From the NCBI GenBank assembly GCA_018389105.1, contig JACATO010000591.1:3443001-3507000 (forward strand): a DNA stretch of 64,000 nucleotides, in the 5' to 3' direction. Under the pieces are notes generated by a model, which saw nothing but the letters and a program-made list of their open reading frames with translations, had not been told where the DNA came from and ran no database searches. This DNA is from Nautilus pompilius. Taxonomy: Eukaryota > Mollusca > Cephalopoda > Nautilida > Nautilidae. Both the position numbers and the translations under genes were made by a program. Positions 28,101 to 43,100 of the stretch are shown piece by piece (the stretch's first letter is position 1; every line of letters begins with the position of its first letter).

Positions 28101-31100
28101 GGAATAATTCAAATAGCAAAGACAATTTACTACACAGTTTGGTAAAAATTCAAAAGAAAATATGTCTAGAAAATGAAAGATAAAACTCAATTTATAGTGC
28201 AGAAAGTTAAAAAATGCAAAGTAAAATCATTCACTTCCAGGAAGTGTCAGTCACTGTTTCATGTGGTCAGTGAAACATCCCACACTACAAAGGGGAATGG
28301 TGCACAGCTGGCAGCAAAAGGTAGTCTCCCCTTCACAACTGAAGAGATTTTGTGAACATTTCTGGAGCACAGCACACAGATCTTTCACCCCCATCCAATC
28401 TTTCCAAGATGCAATGGTCTTGGTTATCAGGGTTTACCTAACTTTCACTTCTTCTTATGGTTGCCTTCCATTTTCTGGAGTATAAACTACCCATCAGACT
28501 CTCTTCAATGGCCATTGGAAGTCTTTTTGGATGTAGTACTTGTTGCTTCTGGCCTTGAGAGGACTTAGAGTACAGCATAAAGGCATTGACAATGGCTGTG
28601 TTAAATGCAAGCCATGCCAAGTACTTCTAATACTATGTACTTCCCTTCTTCTTAGAGGACAATATGACCTGTGCTGATTCGTGAGGTTCACCCCACTCAT
28701 ATAATAGCAGAACAGCTTTATGAACAATGGGCAGAGAACTTCAGTTGATGTAGTAGAACCATTGGGTTACCTTTGGATAACTTCCACAGGGCTGCAATTG
28801 TTACTTAGCAGAGTGACATCATGCTTATTGTACTACTTGATGGCCAGAAAATCATCCTTCTGCCACATCTTGCTCTCTTGATGCAGTTGGTGGTTATTGT
28901 TGTTGAAGTCAACAGTCAAACCTCTCCTGTTCTTTTGAACAGCAGAGCAGTAATGAAACTCCTTTCCTTCCACCTTTCTAACAATCCCAGAGAGTTCAAT
29001 TAGTTATCAAAGCAGATGTGGTGGTGTTTTTCCTGCAAGATTTCCACCAAATGCACCTAATCCCTGTTGAGGTTGATGCTGGGTCTTTCCAATGTAAATT
29101 CTGAAATTCAGCATATAGCTTTTGTGGGCATTAGCTGATTCCCACACCTTCAGACCCCACTTGATTAGTTTGATAGGGAAGCACTGCTTCATGTGGAACC
29201 TACCCTTGATAGCCACATCATTGCTGATCTCCTTGGTCAGTAATTGACCTAAAAGTTTCTGGTGGTTACATCAAAGAGAGGCATGACTTTGAAGAATGAT
29301 GAGGCAGGGGGTTCAAGACTGCTCACCACAGCTGGTTCATCACAAGAGTTACTATGCATGATGATACATACAGTGCACTAGTGCCTAGCAATGCTTCTGA
29401 AATCACTTTGAAAATAGTATAAATATATTCAAAGTTAAATAAATAAAATGAATTTCAAAGCAACAATTTATTTTATCTAAAATTAATTTTACACAAATTT
29501 AAGTCAAAATAATAATTTAATATAGTAAATTTAAGTCAAAATAATAATTTAATATAGTAAATTTAAGTCACAAATGCTACTCCATACTGTAATTTTTTGC
29601 TAATCCCTGAACATATGTTATAATGTCTCTGCTGTTATAACCTATAGTTATTTTGAATATATACTCAGCTGCATCACAATATTTTTTCAATTTTTGTGGT
29701 GGTTTGTATCCTGCCATTAATTGTTTGTAACATATATCATGCACTATGATGCACTTTATGGAGGCCATCTATGACTTTCCATATTGTTAGGTGTATCATT
29801 CCCATTTTGGCCTGTATTCTTTGATATGCAGCCTCTGCATGGTTGTTGTCTTCATTGTTGAGGACCCTGTTGTACAATGACCACATTTCTGGAGGAAACA
29901 TTGTTGGACATCTTCCATTTCCTCAATGAGCTAGGTGGCCTACATAATAATTCAAACCAACCAACAGCAGCTGCAGTTCTTCTGGGAATTCTTTTGCCAA
30001 TCTGTCTATGGGCTTGTCCAAGTCTGTGATAGGTATAAATAAAAGTGCAGGGATCATTTTAGCACTGAACACAAATCAGCATCACTGTCATACCTATGGG
30101 ACAATTGAAATCCACAATTGTTTTTTATATTTGATTAAGATGAAAAAAGTATTCATTGAGATGCACATCAGGAAAGGTAACCTTTATTGCAGTGAATGTT
30201 ACATTTTCAAAATCACACAAAACAGATTCTGGGGACACTTCACGTTCAGTTTGTTTATTAAGTTGGAACAGTCTTTCACCTGTATTCCTTTGCTTATAGG
30301 TAGAAAAGCATAAAATACTGGGTGAACACCACCAAATCTTTCTGCAAGTATGATGTATAGCCGTGAAAATAATAATTCCTTATTCTCTCTCACACTTAAT
30401 TTACTCCCCCATTGTCCACTGTCTTTCGCTCTAAGTCTATACACCATCACATCCTGGTTGAGCAAACTCACCTGCAGCTTAACAGCTTGTGGCAAATTGG
30501 CTGTGATGAGTAGTCCCTTTTCCTGAGGCAGGCTGCCCATCTGTTGTCACAGAGGTGCCAATACTGATCCAGTTTCTTGAATCTTTTCAGTGCCATTACT
30601 CTAAAAACCCTGAATGAACTGCACAGAACTGAGACTCATGGTTATAATCACCATTATAAATGCTTTCCTCTGCTCCCTGATGATGCTACTCAGGTATTAT
30701 CAGCTCTGTCTGCCTCCCTCTGGGTTTGTTTGGCATAGTGATTTGTCTCTTCAGCTATTTGGTAGAAGAAATCTTCCAGTATCAGCTTAAAAGAAATCCC
30801 CTGGCTTTGTGTCATCAGAGACATCAATTTTTGGGCCAGTGGACTACAGAGTAAACACAATGACACATTGACTGACTGCAGATGATTTGAACTTCACTCA
30901 ACAACCTTACTCTCCACTTTCAATGCATTTCTGGATGTCTGTCTATTGCTGTCTGACCAGTTAAATGATGAGATCTGAGTTAAGCACACTTGAGACCTCC
31001 ACATTATCAAAAGGAAAAGAATTAATGTTGGATTCCATCACATAGCAAGTAGATAAATGAACTAGGTAAGGCAAATTGTTCACACAAGTTGCTTGGCTAG

Positions 31101-34100
31101 TAAAGTCAATTTCAAAAAAAGATTAAGTACTAAATATAGACAGAAGAAGTGACAATGTGGACCAGCATTCTCCTGCTTCCTAATGACTTATCAAAGTTAG
31201 CCATATTTGGTTGGTTTGCACAAAAGATTTTAAAGGTGTAAAAAATTATTAGACATCTATTGTGCAGAGTAGCAGAATGTAGTCAGTTTTATATAATCTG
31301 ATTGAAGATGCAGTTTCCATGAACCTGCTGCAGTCTGTACTGAATTGAATGTACTGAGATAGTGTAATTATCCTGAGTCAGACAAGGAATGTAATGGTTA
31401 TCGTGATAGCCTATACTGCTGTAGTGCTATATGCCAGGTGTTTCATGCATTAAATCTGTCTCTTTGTACCTTTGATGTTACACCAAGTTCAGCAGCCATC
31501 CCATCTATTTCTGGTCCATAACTTAGGTATGGTTGCTCATCATTAAGTCACTGTCAAAGTGCCATACTCTCTGTAGACATGTATAACAAGTCTTATATTC
31601 AATTTGACTATTGTGATGCAAATTTGGAATCACTTGATAGAGCTCCAACTTTTGTGGGTATATCCTACCCAGAGACAGAGCCACATGCAGCAATAGAATT
31701 GTCACATGACTCAAGCCCTGAGTTGACAAAGAGTGAAATCATATCATACCTACACTGGCCAAGGTGACTGTAAATAGTTTTACTATATTGTTTTGTTCAT
31801 TGTAATTTGTTTACTAGAAATTACCATATACTAATAAAGGATTTCTCCAGAGAAAAAGTCAACTAACTTCTGTAACTAAAAACTTAGATTCAAGTCTTCA
31901 TTCTTCCTAAATACACATCTTTTTTCTCTCACTTCCTTCTTCGCTCCCTACTTATGAACATGCATGCACACACAACACTGGTTTCACAATAAAATATTGT
32001 ACATCTTATATACAAATCAATTTATAGTGCATGCAGATGTATGTTGAAACATTTCTACATGTAAAACATTTAGTTTCAAACTTGCGTTACAAGACTTATA
32101 ATCAAAAAATCTTCTTTTATACAAATTATTCTATTGGTGCATCATGGCTGCCAGTGTGTGTGTGTGTGTGTAAAATGGCAGAAGTGAAGTACAGGTACTC
32201 CCCGACTTATGACCAGGTTCTGTTCCGACAAACCAGTCGTAAGTCGATTTGGACGTAACTTCAAAACCTATACATATTTGATCTTTTTTTTGGGGGGGGG
32301 GTATTTTATATGTATTACTAGTATGATGTACTGTACTACATAATACATATTACTTTATCTCCTGTTACTCTGACATTATGCAGATTGTATCTTTTTTTTC
32401 AAGTGATTGAACCATCCATTACTTGCTTGAAAGTTTTCCTTGTAGTCATCTCCTATCCGTTCCTTCAAAGTCTCGAAAATACTTCTAGCCTTAGCTTGAA
32501 TTGTTAGTAGGCTTATGGGTACACATTTTTGTATCTGGTCTTCCATCCAGAGCATCTACAATTTCTCCATTTCGTGGATAGGTCCTTGTCACTTCTTTGT
32601 TATTATCGACTGCATGGCGGCTGAACTTTTTATTGCGTTCAAGACTCTTTCCTTGTCCTTAAGAATAGTGAAGATCATTGAATGGGACAACTGTAGATCA
32701 CGTGCGATAGCATTTACTTTTTCCCCTCCTTCACATTGGCTAATTATTTTCATTTTAACTTCCAAATCAAGTGATTTCCTCTGTTTCTTGCCTGGTGTAT
32801 TGGTAGATGGAGAAATCTTCCTTTTGCACGACATCTTTGGGGGTGGTAAATCTGTAGAAGCTAAGTGAGATACTTGTGATATGACTGCTGAAGTATAACT
32901 GAGATGCCGAGAGAAAACGTGATGCTGCTGCTGGGAGATACACGTTACCATACTGACTCTTGTATGGCGTGAGGAAATATTTGAATTTTTTTTTTACACA
33001 TGGTTGTAACTGGTCAGTCGTAACTGCGGGTGGTCGTAAGTCGGAGAGTATCTGTACTGTACTTATATTAATAGATGAATTTCTTAAGGGTAAAAAACTA
33101 TTTGGTGGGTTATTAAATTTGTGTCAGTGTATGTCTTAGAAATTCTAGGAGCCCAATTATCAAAACCATAAGGATCTACAGTGTTTGTGGAAATTCAAAA
33201 CATAATCTGACCAATCTATAGTTATCAGACACCTTTCCTTTTTGGATTTAATTTAAAATGTCTTGGTTTCAGTTGACCTCAGGGGAGACAAAAATGCTGT
33301 GATTGATTTAGGGCTCTGTGAATGTAACAATGAACAGATATAAATATAAAAACTGATAGGGTAGAAATTAAACAAAAAACAACAAGCAACATATAAAGCT
33401 CCATTCCCCAAAATGTGACTTTTAGTCTGTTTTTTTTTGATATTCAAATCTTTTTCTTCCGTTATCTGGCTTCACTGCAGAAAGATGGTACATAATTGCT
33501 AAACAGATGGTTTAATGCATAATCAAAAATATTTTCTTTTAAGTATCTTGTTCTTAATGAGTCCTAGTATCAGATAATCTATTTATCTTTATGCATTCTT
33601 TCCAAGAAAGGATATTAAAACTTGCCATTTCGCTGTAAGAATATTTGAAATCACGTATTACCACCACCACCCCATGAGATTTAAACAAAAAAACTTGATT
33701 CTTGCCATGATAAATTTAGATTTTAGAATATCCTCTACCAAAAAATGTAATTTATTAAAATTGTATGTTGTCAATGACTTTTAGAGGCAGCATGGTGGCC
33801 CAGTGGTTAGCCTACTTTATCAGCCAGTTGTGTGCATTTCTACCAGGCAGTCACTCAGGTTTCTTTCCACATCTAGAAATGAAGAGTTCTAGCATGGTCT
33901 CTTCCAAAGTCAGAAGTGCTGGCACCCTCTGACACAAGATTGGTAATGCTTTCTCTTCACACCAGGGTTGTCTCTGATTTGAAGAGGTGACCTCTGTTGT
34001 TAAGACCGATGTACAACACAGCAACAACTAGTGTTGTTTTTTTTTTCATTTCTAACCAAAAGAAAACCTAAACTGCTTACAAGATGCAGAGAGTAGTAAC

Positions 34101-37100
34101 AGATTGTAGCATGAACTAAAGCTTGTTGAGGTGTAGTAAGGGTGTTCTTACCAATTTATGCTGACCTGCTTCGTGAATCCAGCGTATGTTGTCTTTATAT
34201 TGCTGTCTAACTGAATCTGGAACTAGAAATAGAACAAGCAAAAAGAAACATCCTGGTTTAAAAATATAATATTGAGTAGCTGTTATGAAAAAAATGAGGT
34301 AATTCCCAAAACAATCAGCAGGAATTTTAAATTAAAATAATGCCCAATATCCATAGATATTAAAAAAACAACAAGAGTTTTAAAAACATTTAAATTATGC
34401 CACTTGTAACCATAATGTTGTATGCTTGTTCTTTATTATATCACCCCTAATAAAATCTATTTAGTTTACCATAGTAATTAGAACAAATGATTTAATACTT
34501 AGGAATTTACCATATTTAATTCTACAGTATCGTAATAGTTACCACTTAGCATGGATTATCACAGGTTTGATGGCAACAAGTTTTAAAGCAGTTTATGGGA
34601 AAGTATGATTGATTTACCATAATAATTTTGATCTTTATTCATGATGCATGAATGTTTGCAGTTGGGATATATTGTACTTAGAAGATTCACAGGGAAACTG
34701 ATGCTGTATTCCAAGGATGCTAAAACAATTTGTTGTTAAGTTTAGTTTGGTAAGCAACATATTTTTCTTCACTAACACATTAAGTTAGTACTGAAAATAT
34801 TCAAAAAAGGGTGGTTTTAGCTGGAAGCATACATAGCCTTGCGTTAGCTGAGAAATTCAATATCACAAATGCAATACCTTTTTCCTTGGCTATTTCCTCC
34901 AGAATAGATTTTGCAATATTGTCAGTGATTTCTAAATCTTCAGAATCACCTGATGTGCATATCCATCTGGATCAGTGAAATACAAAACAGACAAGTAATT
35001 TGATTAAATAACTCAAAAGAAAAAAAAACGAAATATAATGTTTAGGTCTCTATTTTCATCTACTCGGTCAGTCTATACCCTTTAACTCTCTGTGCATTAC
35101 CTGGGATGATTCTGACTACAGCACAGGTTGAGCCAGTGAAAATCCATATAGCACTCCAACCCCCATGCAGTTTGCATTGTGTGTGTTCACTAAATATAAA
35201 GCCAGTTAAACACAAATACTAGTTAGAACCTTTAAGCTAAGATGGTATGGGGGGAGGTAAAAACTTTTGTGGTTTGGTATATGGAGGATTAATAAATCTA
35301 CAGATCATGAACCGAGCTGTTATTTTAGCATCATGTCACTGCAGGAATGACATTCTTCATCTAGTGGCAACCTTTTGTATATCCAATTAAAGACTAAAGT
35401 GAATTATTACTAATATTGGGTAAAGCATTTCTTTACTATGATCTGAATACTATATGCATATTTCTACAAACCAGTTGCTTGTCTTTAATTTATTGGTAAA
35501 AAAAAAAGGCAATAAATTAAAAGGTTAAGTAAGAGTTTCATTCAAATATCAAACTACTAATTTAGTCTGAAAAAAATACAACTGTACAGGTATAATAAAC
35601 ACTGCTAATTTTAAACCTAAACTTTTCAAGTTTTTTTGCTGATCATTAATTTCCTTTTACTCTGTATTATATTTGTTTTCAAGTGAGATTTTACGAGTTT
35701 TAATGGCATTGTTTAATGTTATATAACTATGACTCTCCTGTGAGCAACAATGGGCTAATTACAAGTTTACTGCTGTATGTTTTGCATTCTGATTGCTGTG
35801 ACTGAATGAAGATGACAGCTAATGTATTGACTCTCTCTACATCTTATCTCACAGATGCTTGGTAAGAATGTTAAGCTGCCACTGAAACACCATCCATACA
35901 GGTTTCTCTCTGAGTGTTAGTGGTCTGGTAGATTCATGCTGGAAAAGTAAAAACCCTGGGCTTCCTAGTGCCCCCTTTTTTTTCTTTTTTTTTTATCTGA
36001 ATCAATCTAAATCCAGTTATGAATTTATGGCTACTTGATAAGGAGTTCTGTTTGAGAGTGGTTGTTTTTTTTTGGTTGGTTCTTTTACCTGAATGGTCCA
36101 AATCCTAAGGAGAATATGTCTCCCATGATATCCTGCACATATGATGGATATCGGAACTCTGAGCCATGCAGAGCACCTGCTTTCCCAACATCTGCACCTG
36201 AAGTGAGAAAATGACAGAAACACCAAACATTATTCTACCAGGATATAATACTAAGCTTAACAAAATTACCATGTAAAAGCTTTCATAACAAGGTCTTTAA
36301 TTTCACCTCAGCAATCTCTTCACAAACTAGAAAGTATTACTTTAAACTATTTACATACTAAGCAGTCAGTGAGATGCTTTTACTCAAATAATGGCTAACA
36401 ACTTCACCAAAGGTAAAAAAAAAATTTTTTTGTGAGCTAAATATGCTGCAATGGCTTTCTTGCTCACCTGGCCTAACAAGGAATTATTCATTTGTTACTA
36501 CTTTTTTTATTTAAAAATGTCAACTCACAATTAGAAATTGAACCTTAATTCCAATTTCGATTTGACTAAATATGCTGTAATGGCTTTCTTGCATCTCTGG
36601 CCTAACATTTGTTATTGGTATTTTTTAAATTTGTGCCAACAAAATTTAACCTTAATTTTAATTAGAATTTATCTTATAAATTTCCAAATATTCCCGTTAA
36701 AAAAAGATTCCTTAATACCATTTTCACATTATAGAAAATAATCTTCTCTTAAATATTTTTTTAAAAGAAAGGATTAAAATCAAGAAAGTACAAAATTTTT
36801 ATAATTCTCTTTGCACCTACCTGCTCGACTTGCCTCCAGTAGAAAAGCATTTCCATAATCCCAGAAATACATTCCATTACCTGTCAGAAAGTTAATTGCT
36901 TTGATTTGCCTTATGAGACTGAAATAGAGATTATTATTATATTGCTCTTTTGTCATTTTCTTCTCAAGAATTTTAAGATAAAAATAGCAGCTAATCCATG
37001 AACAGAAAATCAATACTATTGTAATAATAGTATAATCTGCTCAGATAATCTATATTCCTTTCCTTTCTTTAAAAAAAAAATCTGTATTTATACCTGAAAT

Positions 37101-40100
37101 AAACTGTAAATAGGTATGGAAGAACGTGAGAGGCTACAAGTAAGAAATTAATTGTAAATGTTCCTTAAGTCAGTATAACTGGTCAGTCAGTGGCAAAGAG
37201 TTAACATGACTCTTTTGTTTATAACATTCTTTTCTTGCTGGAGTGAAACAATGAAAACATAGATCTTTTGAAAGTATATATATATACATAATCTTATCTA
37301 GTAGTAGAACCATAGATAAGTATAAAAATCTTTCAGCAGAAATTGTTAACAGTACAGGATAGAAATTAAAAGAAAAAAAATCAATTATTGACAGACAATT
37401 TCTTTGTCAAGTTTTTTTGCACAAGTCATGGTATGCTCTTTAATTTACCAAATAAAACTGCAATCCTCAAAATTTTGGCTGTGGGAATTTACACTCAAAA
37501 ATAAATAAATTCAGTTTAGTTCATACAGCAGAGATGTTCAAATGAAACCCAGTTGGATATTATTAATGTAATTCTATTTCCAGTTGGGTTTCATCTGAAC
37601 ATCTGTCCCTTGTACCAACATAAACCTGTAACTCGAGATCCCTCTGTCATTTTCAGATTATTTACATATTTAAAAGTAACAACTAATATGTTTTATTTCC
37701 TAAAAAATTATTATTTGGAGAGCTGCTTAATTATTTAAACAATTTTTATTGGGAATAAGTGGCTATGGCTGAATTTTCTTTATTTCTGGCACTCTCTTGA
37801 TAGGTAGCATGCACACCAAAATTTGTCCTTGTTTGTGTTTATGAACAAATGGAAAATATTCTTATACTAGTCTTATGTTTCCAAATGGTACAATTGCACT
37901 CACCTTTCCTGGACTAATTTCTGAAACTTGGCAGGGTCTTCATGCATCATTTTGCTTGCTGTATCATATGAACACTGATAAATAAAAAAATCAGATAATG
38001 TCGACATAGTTCTATTTTTCTCAGTCTGCTCAAATCCAAATAAAAATTAAATATATTTAAATACAAGAATTGAATACATTTCCTTTTTTTTTACATCTAG
38101 TAAATTATGCTGACCAACATGTAAACATTGTCTGCCTTTTCAAGACTTTGTCAATAAAAATACATTGTTCCAGCAAAAATTAAATTTTAAAAAATCATAT
38201 TTAACATTGTCAAAACATATAAACCATTAATTGTAATATTTCTAACACTTCAATTTTTTTTTTAAAAATCAAAATAACCTCCTTTCATGAGAATAACTGC
38301 TGCACATCCTTTTAGCATTCTGTTCAGCAACTTTTCAAAATATTGCCTTTAAGTAACCTCCATTTCTCCTGCAAGTAAATCCATAACTGGTTGTCATTGG
38401 TTGTACTTTTTCTTGACTCTTTGATCTAGTTCATCTTATTTCAGATCTGCTGATTTTTGCAGCAGAATTGTTGCCAGTGGCTAAGTGTCGACCTATGAAC
38501 AAAGAGTTTGTTCTAGACTTAGCATGTCTTATTTGATAAATTTTCTTTTTCCTCAGTCCTTTAGATTTTTGGCTGAGCCAGTTGACTTCATTCTATACAT
38601 TGTTGTTTGCACACTACCCCACATAACTCCAACTAGCTTTACAATTTTGCCATTCCAGCTTTAGAAAAGTTAGTAATTGAAGATAGTTTTGTTTCGTATA
38701 GCATTTTATTTTTAGGTGGAATTTTTTATGTCAAACAAACAAAGACATTTCAATCATCAACAATAAGCTCCATTAGCTTTTATACAAAGTATAGTATAAG
38801 CTAACAGTTGTTCATACTAGTAGTAAGAAGTGGTTTCAGAGCAACATGGTAGATCATGTTTTTGGCATGAAGTAAATTGAACAATTATGAAAGAGAACTT
38901 TGCTGGGTCAGTAATTATGAAAAAAGTTTGATGGGGAAACAAAATCAAATTAAAATTTTTTTGTTTTTGTTAGTATAACACATTTTCATTAACAATAAAA
39001 TTTTGAAAAAGTACACAAGTGTTTTTATATGGTTTTCACATTATTTTTAATTTCAGTGTACACAGGCGGACACACAAACCTAAACTTTAAACAAAATCTT
39101 TTTTTTGCTTTAGTTTTCCAACTCATTTGTAGGCAGCCATGTGACATATCCTCCTTGAATTGAATAGGTTAATCTCACTCCACTTTTCAGCTTATATTCC
39201 TTTGATAATCTCATTAAATATCTTGCTTGCTAGTGAGGACATTATTTTGTGCATGTAATTCCTCACACAGAGCTGCTTTGCTATATTTTCAATATGTGAT
39301 GGTCTACTGAAATAGTATCTGCCTGTAGTATTTCAAATAATTATTTTAAAGCAAAAAAAAACAACAAAAACATACCTGAACAGGATAGTATCCACCCAGA
39401 AACGGATTGTGGCAAGATGTTTGGTCTGATCCTAAATCCACCAGCAGGTCTCCTGTTGTTTCATATTCATATGCTAAACGTTCCCTTAAGTTAAAGAAAG
39501 AAAAGAAAGATACATAATAGAATGAGCATTGTGGCCAAACATAGTTGGTGTGTGTACACTAGTGGTGGCAAACGATGAACTTTTGCCTAAAACTTACAAA
39601 AATGCCTTTCGTTTTGTCAAATTGTGAAAAAAGCTCCCACACCTAACGAGACGTTGTATTAGGCCAGGGTCGGGAACCTGCGGCTCTTTGATGGCCCCTG
39701 TGCGGCTCCCAACATGGATTTTACATAATGCAAATGGAGTAATTCTATGGGTATTTTAGCATAAAATTGGCATTTTGCAGCTTCGTGAGACTAAAATACA
39801 GCCAATGCAGCTCTTTGTGCCTTAAAATTTGGCTGAAAATTGGCAATGCAGCTCTTTAAGCTGAAAAGGTTCCCGACCCTGTATTAGGCCGATGCATCAA
39901 AAGAAAATACTGCCGTTTACAAAAGTCTTTATTTGCAAGTGAATAGAGTGTACATTAAACTTTAAAAAAGGTTTTAAATTTGTGAATTACTGTTTATGAA
40001 CTTGCTGTCAAGGTATTTGTCAATTTTGCAAGTGCTGTGAAGCTCTTCCATTAGCTTTACAGCTCGCTTGGCCACCATATTTGAGCGAGGCACATCAAGC

Positions 40101-43100
40101 ACTGATCAGTCCTTTATCCAATGGGTGGAAAAACATTTTAAGGCCTTAGGACACTTCAATTTAGAGACAGTAGCATGCAGGTCATTGTAAGTGTCTTCTA
40201 AATAGTGCTGATTTGAGAACCATGCCTTCGCCCATGTAGTTGCGATGAAGTCACAAGTAGCTTTCAGCTGATCTCTCCATTTCGGAAGGAGAAAAAAAGC
40301 AATCAGTGCAAAGATTGCCCGTGAATTCCACCTGGCACTATGAAGGGAGGGCAGCTTTCACCATTTCATATAAGGCCATTTTCCCTCCATCTGGTAGAAA
40401 TTATATGCTTCACAGAATTCAAAAAAGAAACCTGAAGTCATCCCTCCATCCAAGGTTTTTACGTTTTGGCATCGTTTCTGTGCCAGAATAGATTTTTTGT
40501 AAGTCCTCATAGCCTGCCAAAACATCTTCAATGAAATTATAGTTGATGTTGGGTGACCGTGATGTTATTGAGAAAAAGTAATCCATCACGTGCCGTAGAA
40601 ACGGGTCGAGAATGTGATGTTGGCATTCAATATATTGAGGCTCTTCTAGTCCCTTTTGTCTGAACTGTCTCTGGAGTCTGACAACAACACCACTTTGGTG
40701 GCCTGTATTAACTGCTGTGGTGTCAGAAATAATCATTTTGACACTCCTCCATGCATTGTATTCATCCAGAAGGGCTTGCAGTGGGATGAAGATGTCCTCA
40801 GCTGATCTGCTTTCACAAGCCAAAATGCTAAGGTGTAGAGTTCTTGCAGGATTCTTTAGACAGACCACCTGAAATTCTTTATTGTCAATTCTCTTCCCAT
40901 CAAAATGCAAGCAAAATTCCTCTTCACCAACAATTTCTTTCAGCCGGTTCTTGATTCTTTCTGCATCCTTGATCACTTGATGACAAATTCCCAATTGTGA
41001 TGATGTGGGTACATCTATTCTTTCTTCAGCCAAGTTTTGAAGAACATTTGATGCTTTCCATGTAGACAAGGACACTTTTGATACCAGCTTGGCAGCAGAT
41101 TTTGTTGCGTGATACTTCCGTTTCATGAAGGGAGACTCTTCTGCAACATCAGAATCAGTGCTGCTCTTTTCATCTTCAGTACTACTACTCAACTCTTTCA
41201 CTTGGCTTGTTGACGGTTCTGATGAGTTTCTTGGCCGTTTTGAAGGATGGATCGTTGATATAGGAGCCACTTTATCAGTCATGTATCTCACTCGGCCTCC
41301 TGATTCAATTTGTTTTCTGTAAAGTTCTTTGTCTTCACTGCAAAGCCAGTTTCCACTCGGTTTTGTAATATCGAAAAGACGAGTGAGATTTTTTTCAAAT
41401 TCTTCATTCTGCCGCTTTCTATATTTTTCGAACATTTTTATGAGTTTGTCAACCTTTGCTGGAACTTGCTGTTCAGAAAGAAAAGGGAAGCTCAGTTTCT
41501 CCCAAAGCTTCAGCAATTCTTGAGATATCTTCCTTATTCGGTCTGCTCACCCTTTGAGTTCATCGTACAACCCCAAAAATCTACCAACAATGTCTCTGTT
41601 CAAAGGCATTTTGCACATGATCTCATTTATGTCCTCTCTCTCATTTCTGGTATGCTGGGACGGCGCCTAGTAGTTTTTGTCAAATTTCGCGTCTATTTCT
41701 TTCCGGCTGATTCCACCGCTGATTTGGATCGTTTACTTTTAAAAGACATGTTCGAAGCTGAAAACAGAAAACATGCAATGAAAAACTTTAAAACTAACTT
41801 CAACAAAAAAATACATTGAATTATCTACTTGATACACACCTTACCTTGTCTACACAGTGTAATATCCCAGCCCGGTCTTAGGGAGAAGGCGGTGTTTACT
41901 GACACAAGTTTATTACTAAGAGATAAGCGTGTGCTCGCAGTGACGCTGAGACCTTGTGTGTCGTGATGTGTAAACAATGAAGCTAAAAAGGGTCAAACAG
42001 AATGGGGGCAATCTAAGGTCATGAGTTAACAACAGGGATCAATAGAGCTCAATGAATGAGGATAAAATAAGGTCGCGAAGGGCCAATCAGAATGCACGGG
42101 AATGCGCCCAAGTGCATACATCACACACAGCACACACTCAAAACGGCAACAGTCAACAAAACAAAACAGCTGCTACTGATACTGCTGCTGAAACCCACTC
42201 AGGCCCTCACTTCTTGTGTACAGCAAAAATGAAATAATGTTGGGTGTGGGAGGTTTTTACATAACCAAAAGAAAATAACATAAAAAAACTAACGTATAGG
42301 CAAAAGTTCATCAAATGCAACATCAGGAAAATTAAAATTTTGAAAAAGTTAAAAAGTCATCACCCTAGTGTACACTGTATGAAGTAGTAAAGAAAGAGTT
42401 GCATTGGTTAAATATTTTCTTTTGTATAGTAAATACTAATGAGGATATGTTTAATACCATTTCTTTATTTTTCTTTGTATTATTCATAGGGGTCTTACCA
42501 CAACTGAACCACATTTCCGTGGTAACCTAAGCTCAGGGGTATTCTTTTCAGCCTCGCTTGTCTGATGGTTGAAATGCAGTCATTTAAGTTGTCCGTCACC
42601 TGCATCAACCACCCCTGTCTATGCCGCTTGTAGATTGCATCAGAGCTCACCTGAAAACATTGGCAGAAGTTAATTCTTTTTGTTCTGGAATTGAATGATG
42701 TCTATAAATTTCAGCTTTGATTCAGAAAATCAAACTGAATCATATTAGGAGTTTTATAATAATAATAATAATAGAACCATTTGTTTCGTACATACAGCAC
42801 TGAGCTAATCTTAGGTATACCAAATTGGATCTTTGGATTATCAGACTTAAAATTCTTCTTAACAAACCTCTATAACCTTCTATATTCAACTTCCAGTTTC
42901 TTCCCTTTAGGCCCATAATCTTTCTTATTGGACCTTATTTTTTCCTAAGGTGAACTTCAAATATTTTTTATTGAGCTATACGGTTAATCTCCTTAGATTT
43001 TTAGTTAGCAATGTAAAATGGCCACCCTCTCTGTGAATCTACAGTATGTTTGGTGATATGATAAAGCAGTTACAAAACATGGAAAATGAGAGCTTCACCT

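Larger units (their letters stand above)
39557..42370 (-). mobile_element. Unclassified DNA transposon filling UROC1 intron 9
   Basis: Inverted ends CACTAGTGGTGGCA (left) and CACTAGGGTGATGAC (right, inverted), with a second shared inner block GATGAACTTTTGCCT, are flanked by TA at 39555-39556 and 42371-42372. The 2.8-kb body encodes a long minus-strand transposase-like ORF and a hAT MITE inserted later. The terminal CACTA is reminiscent of CACTA/EnSpm elements, but the TA duplication does not fit well, so the superfamily is left open. Confidence 0.75.

Noticed and set aside
29503-29572. CRISPR-like direct repeats
   Set aside because: The 32-bp units are head-to-tail without spacers, AT-rich, and in a eukaryotic intron.
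41310-41819. A 169-codon plus-strand ORF
   Set aside because: It is the antisense shadow of the transposon ORF at 40419-41516, which has recognisable motifs.
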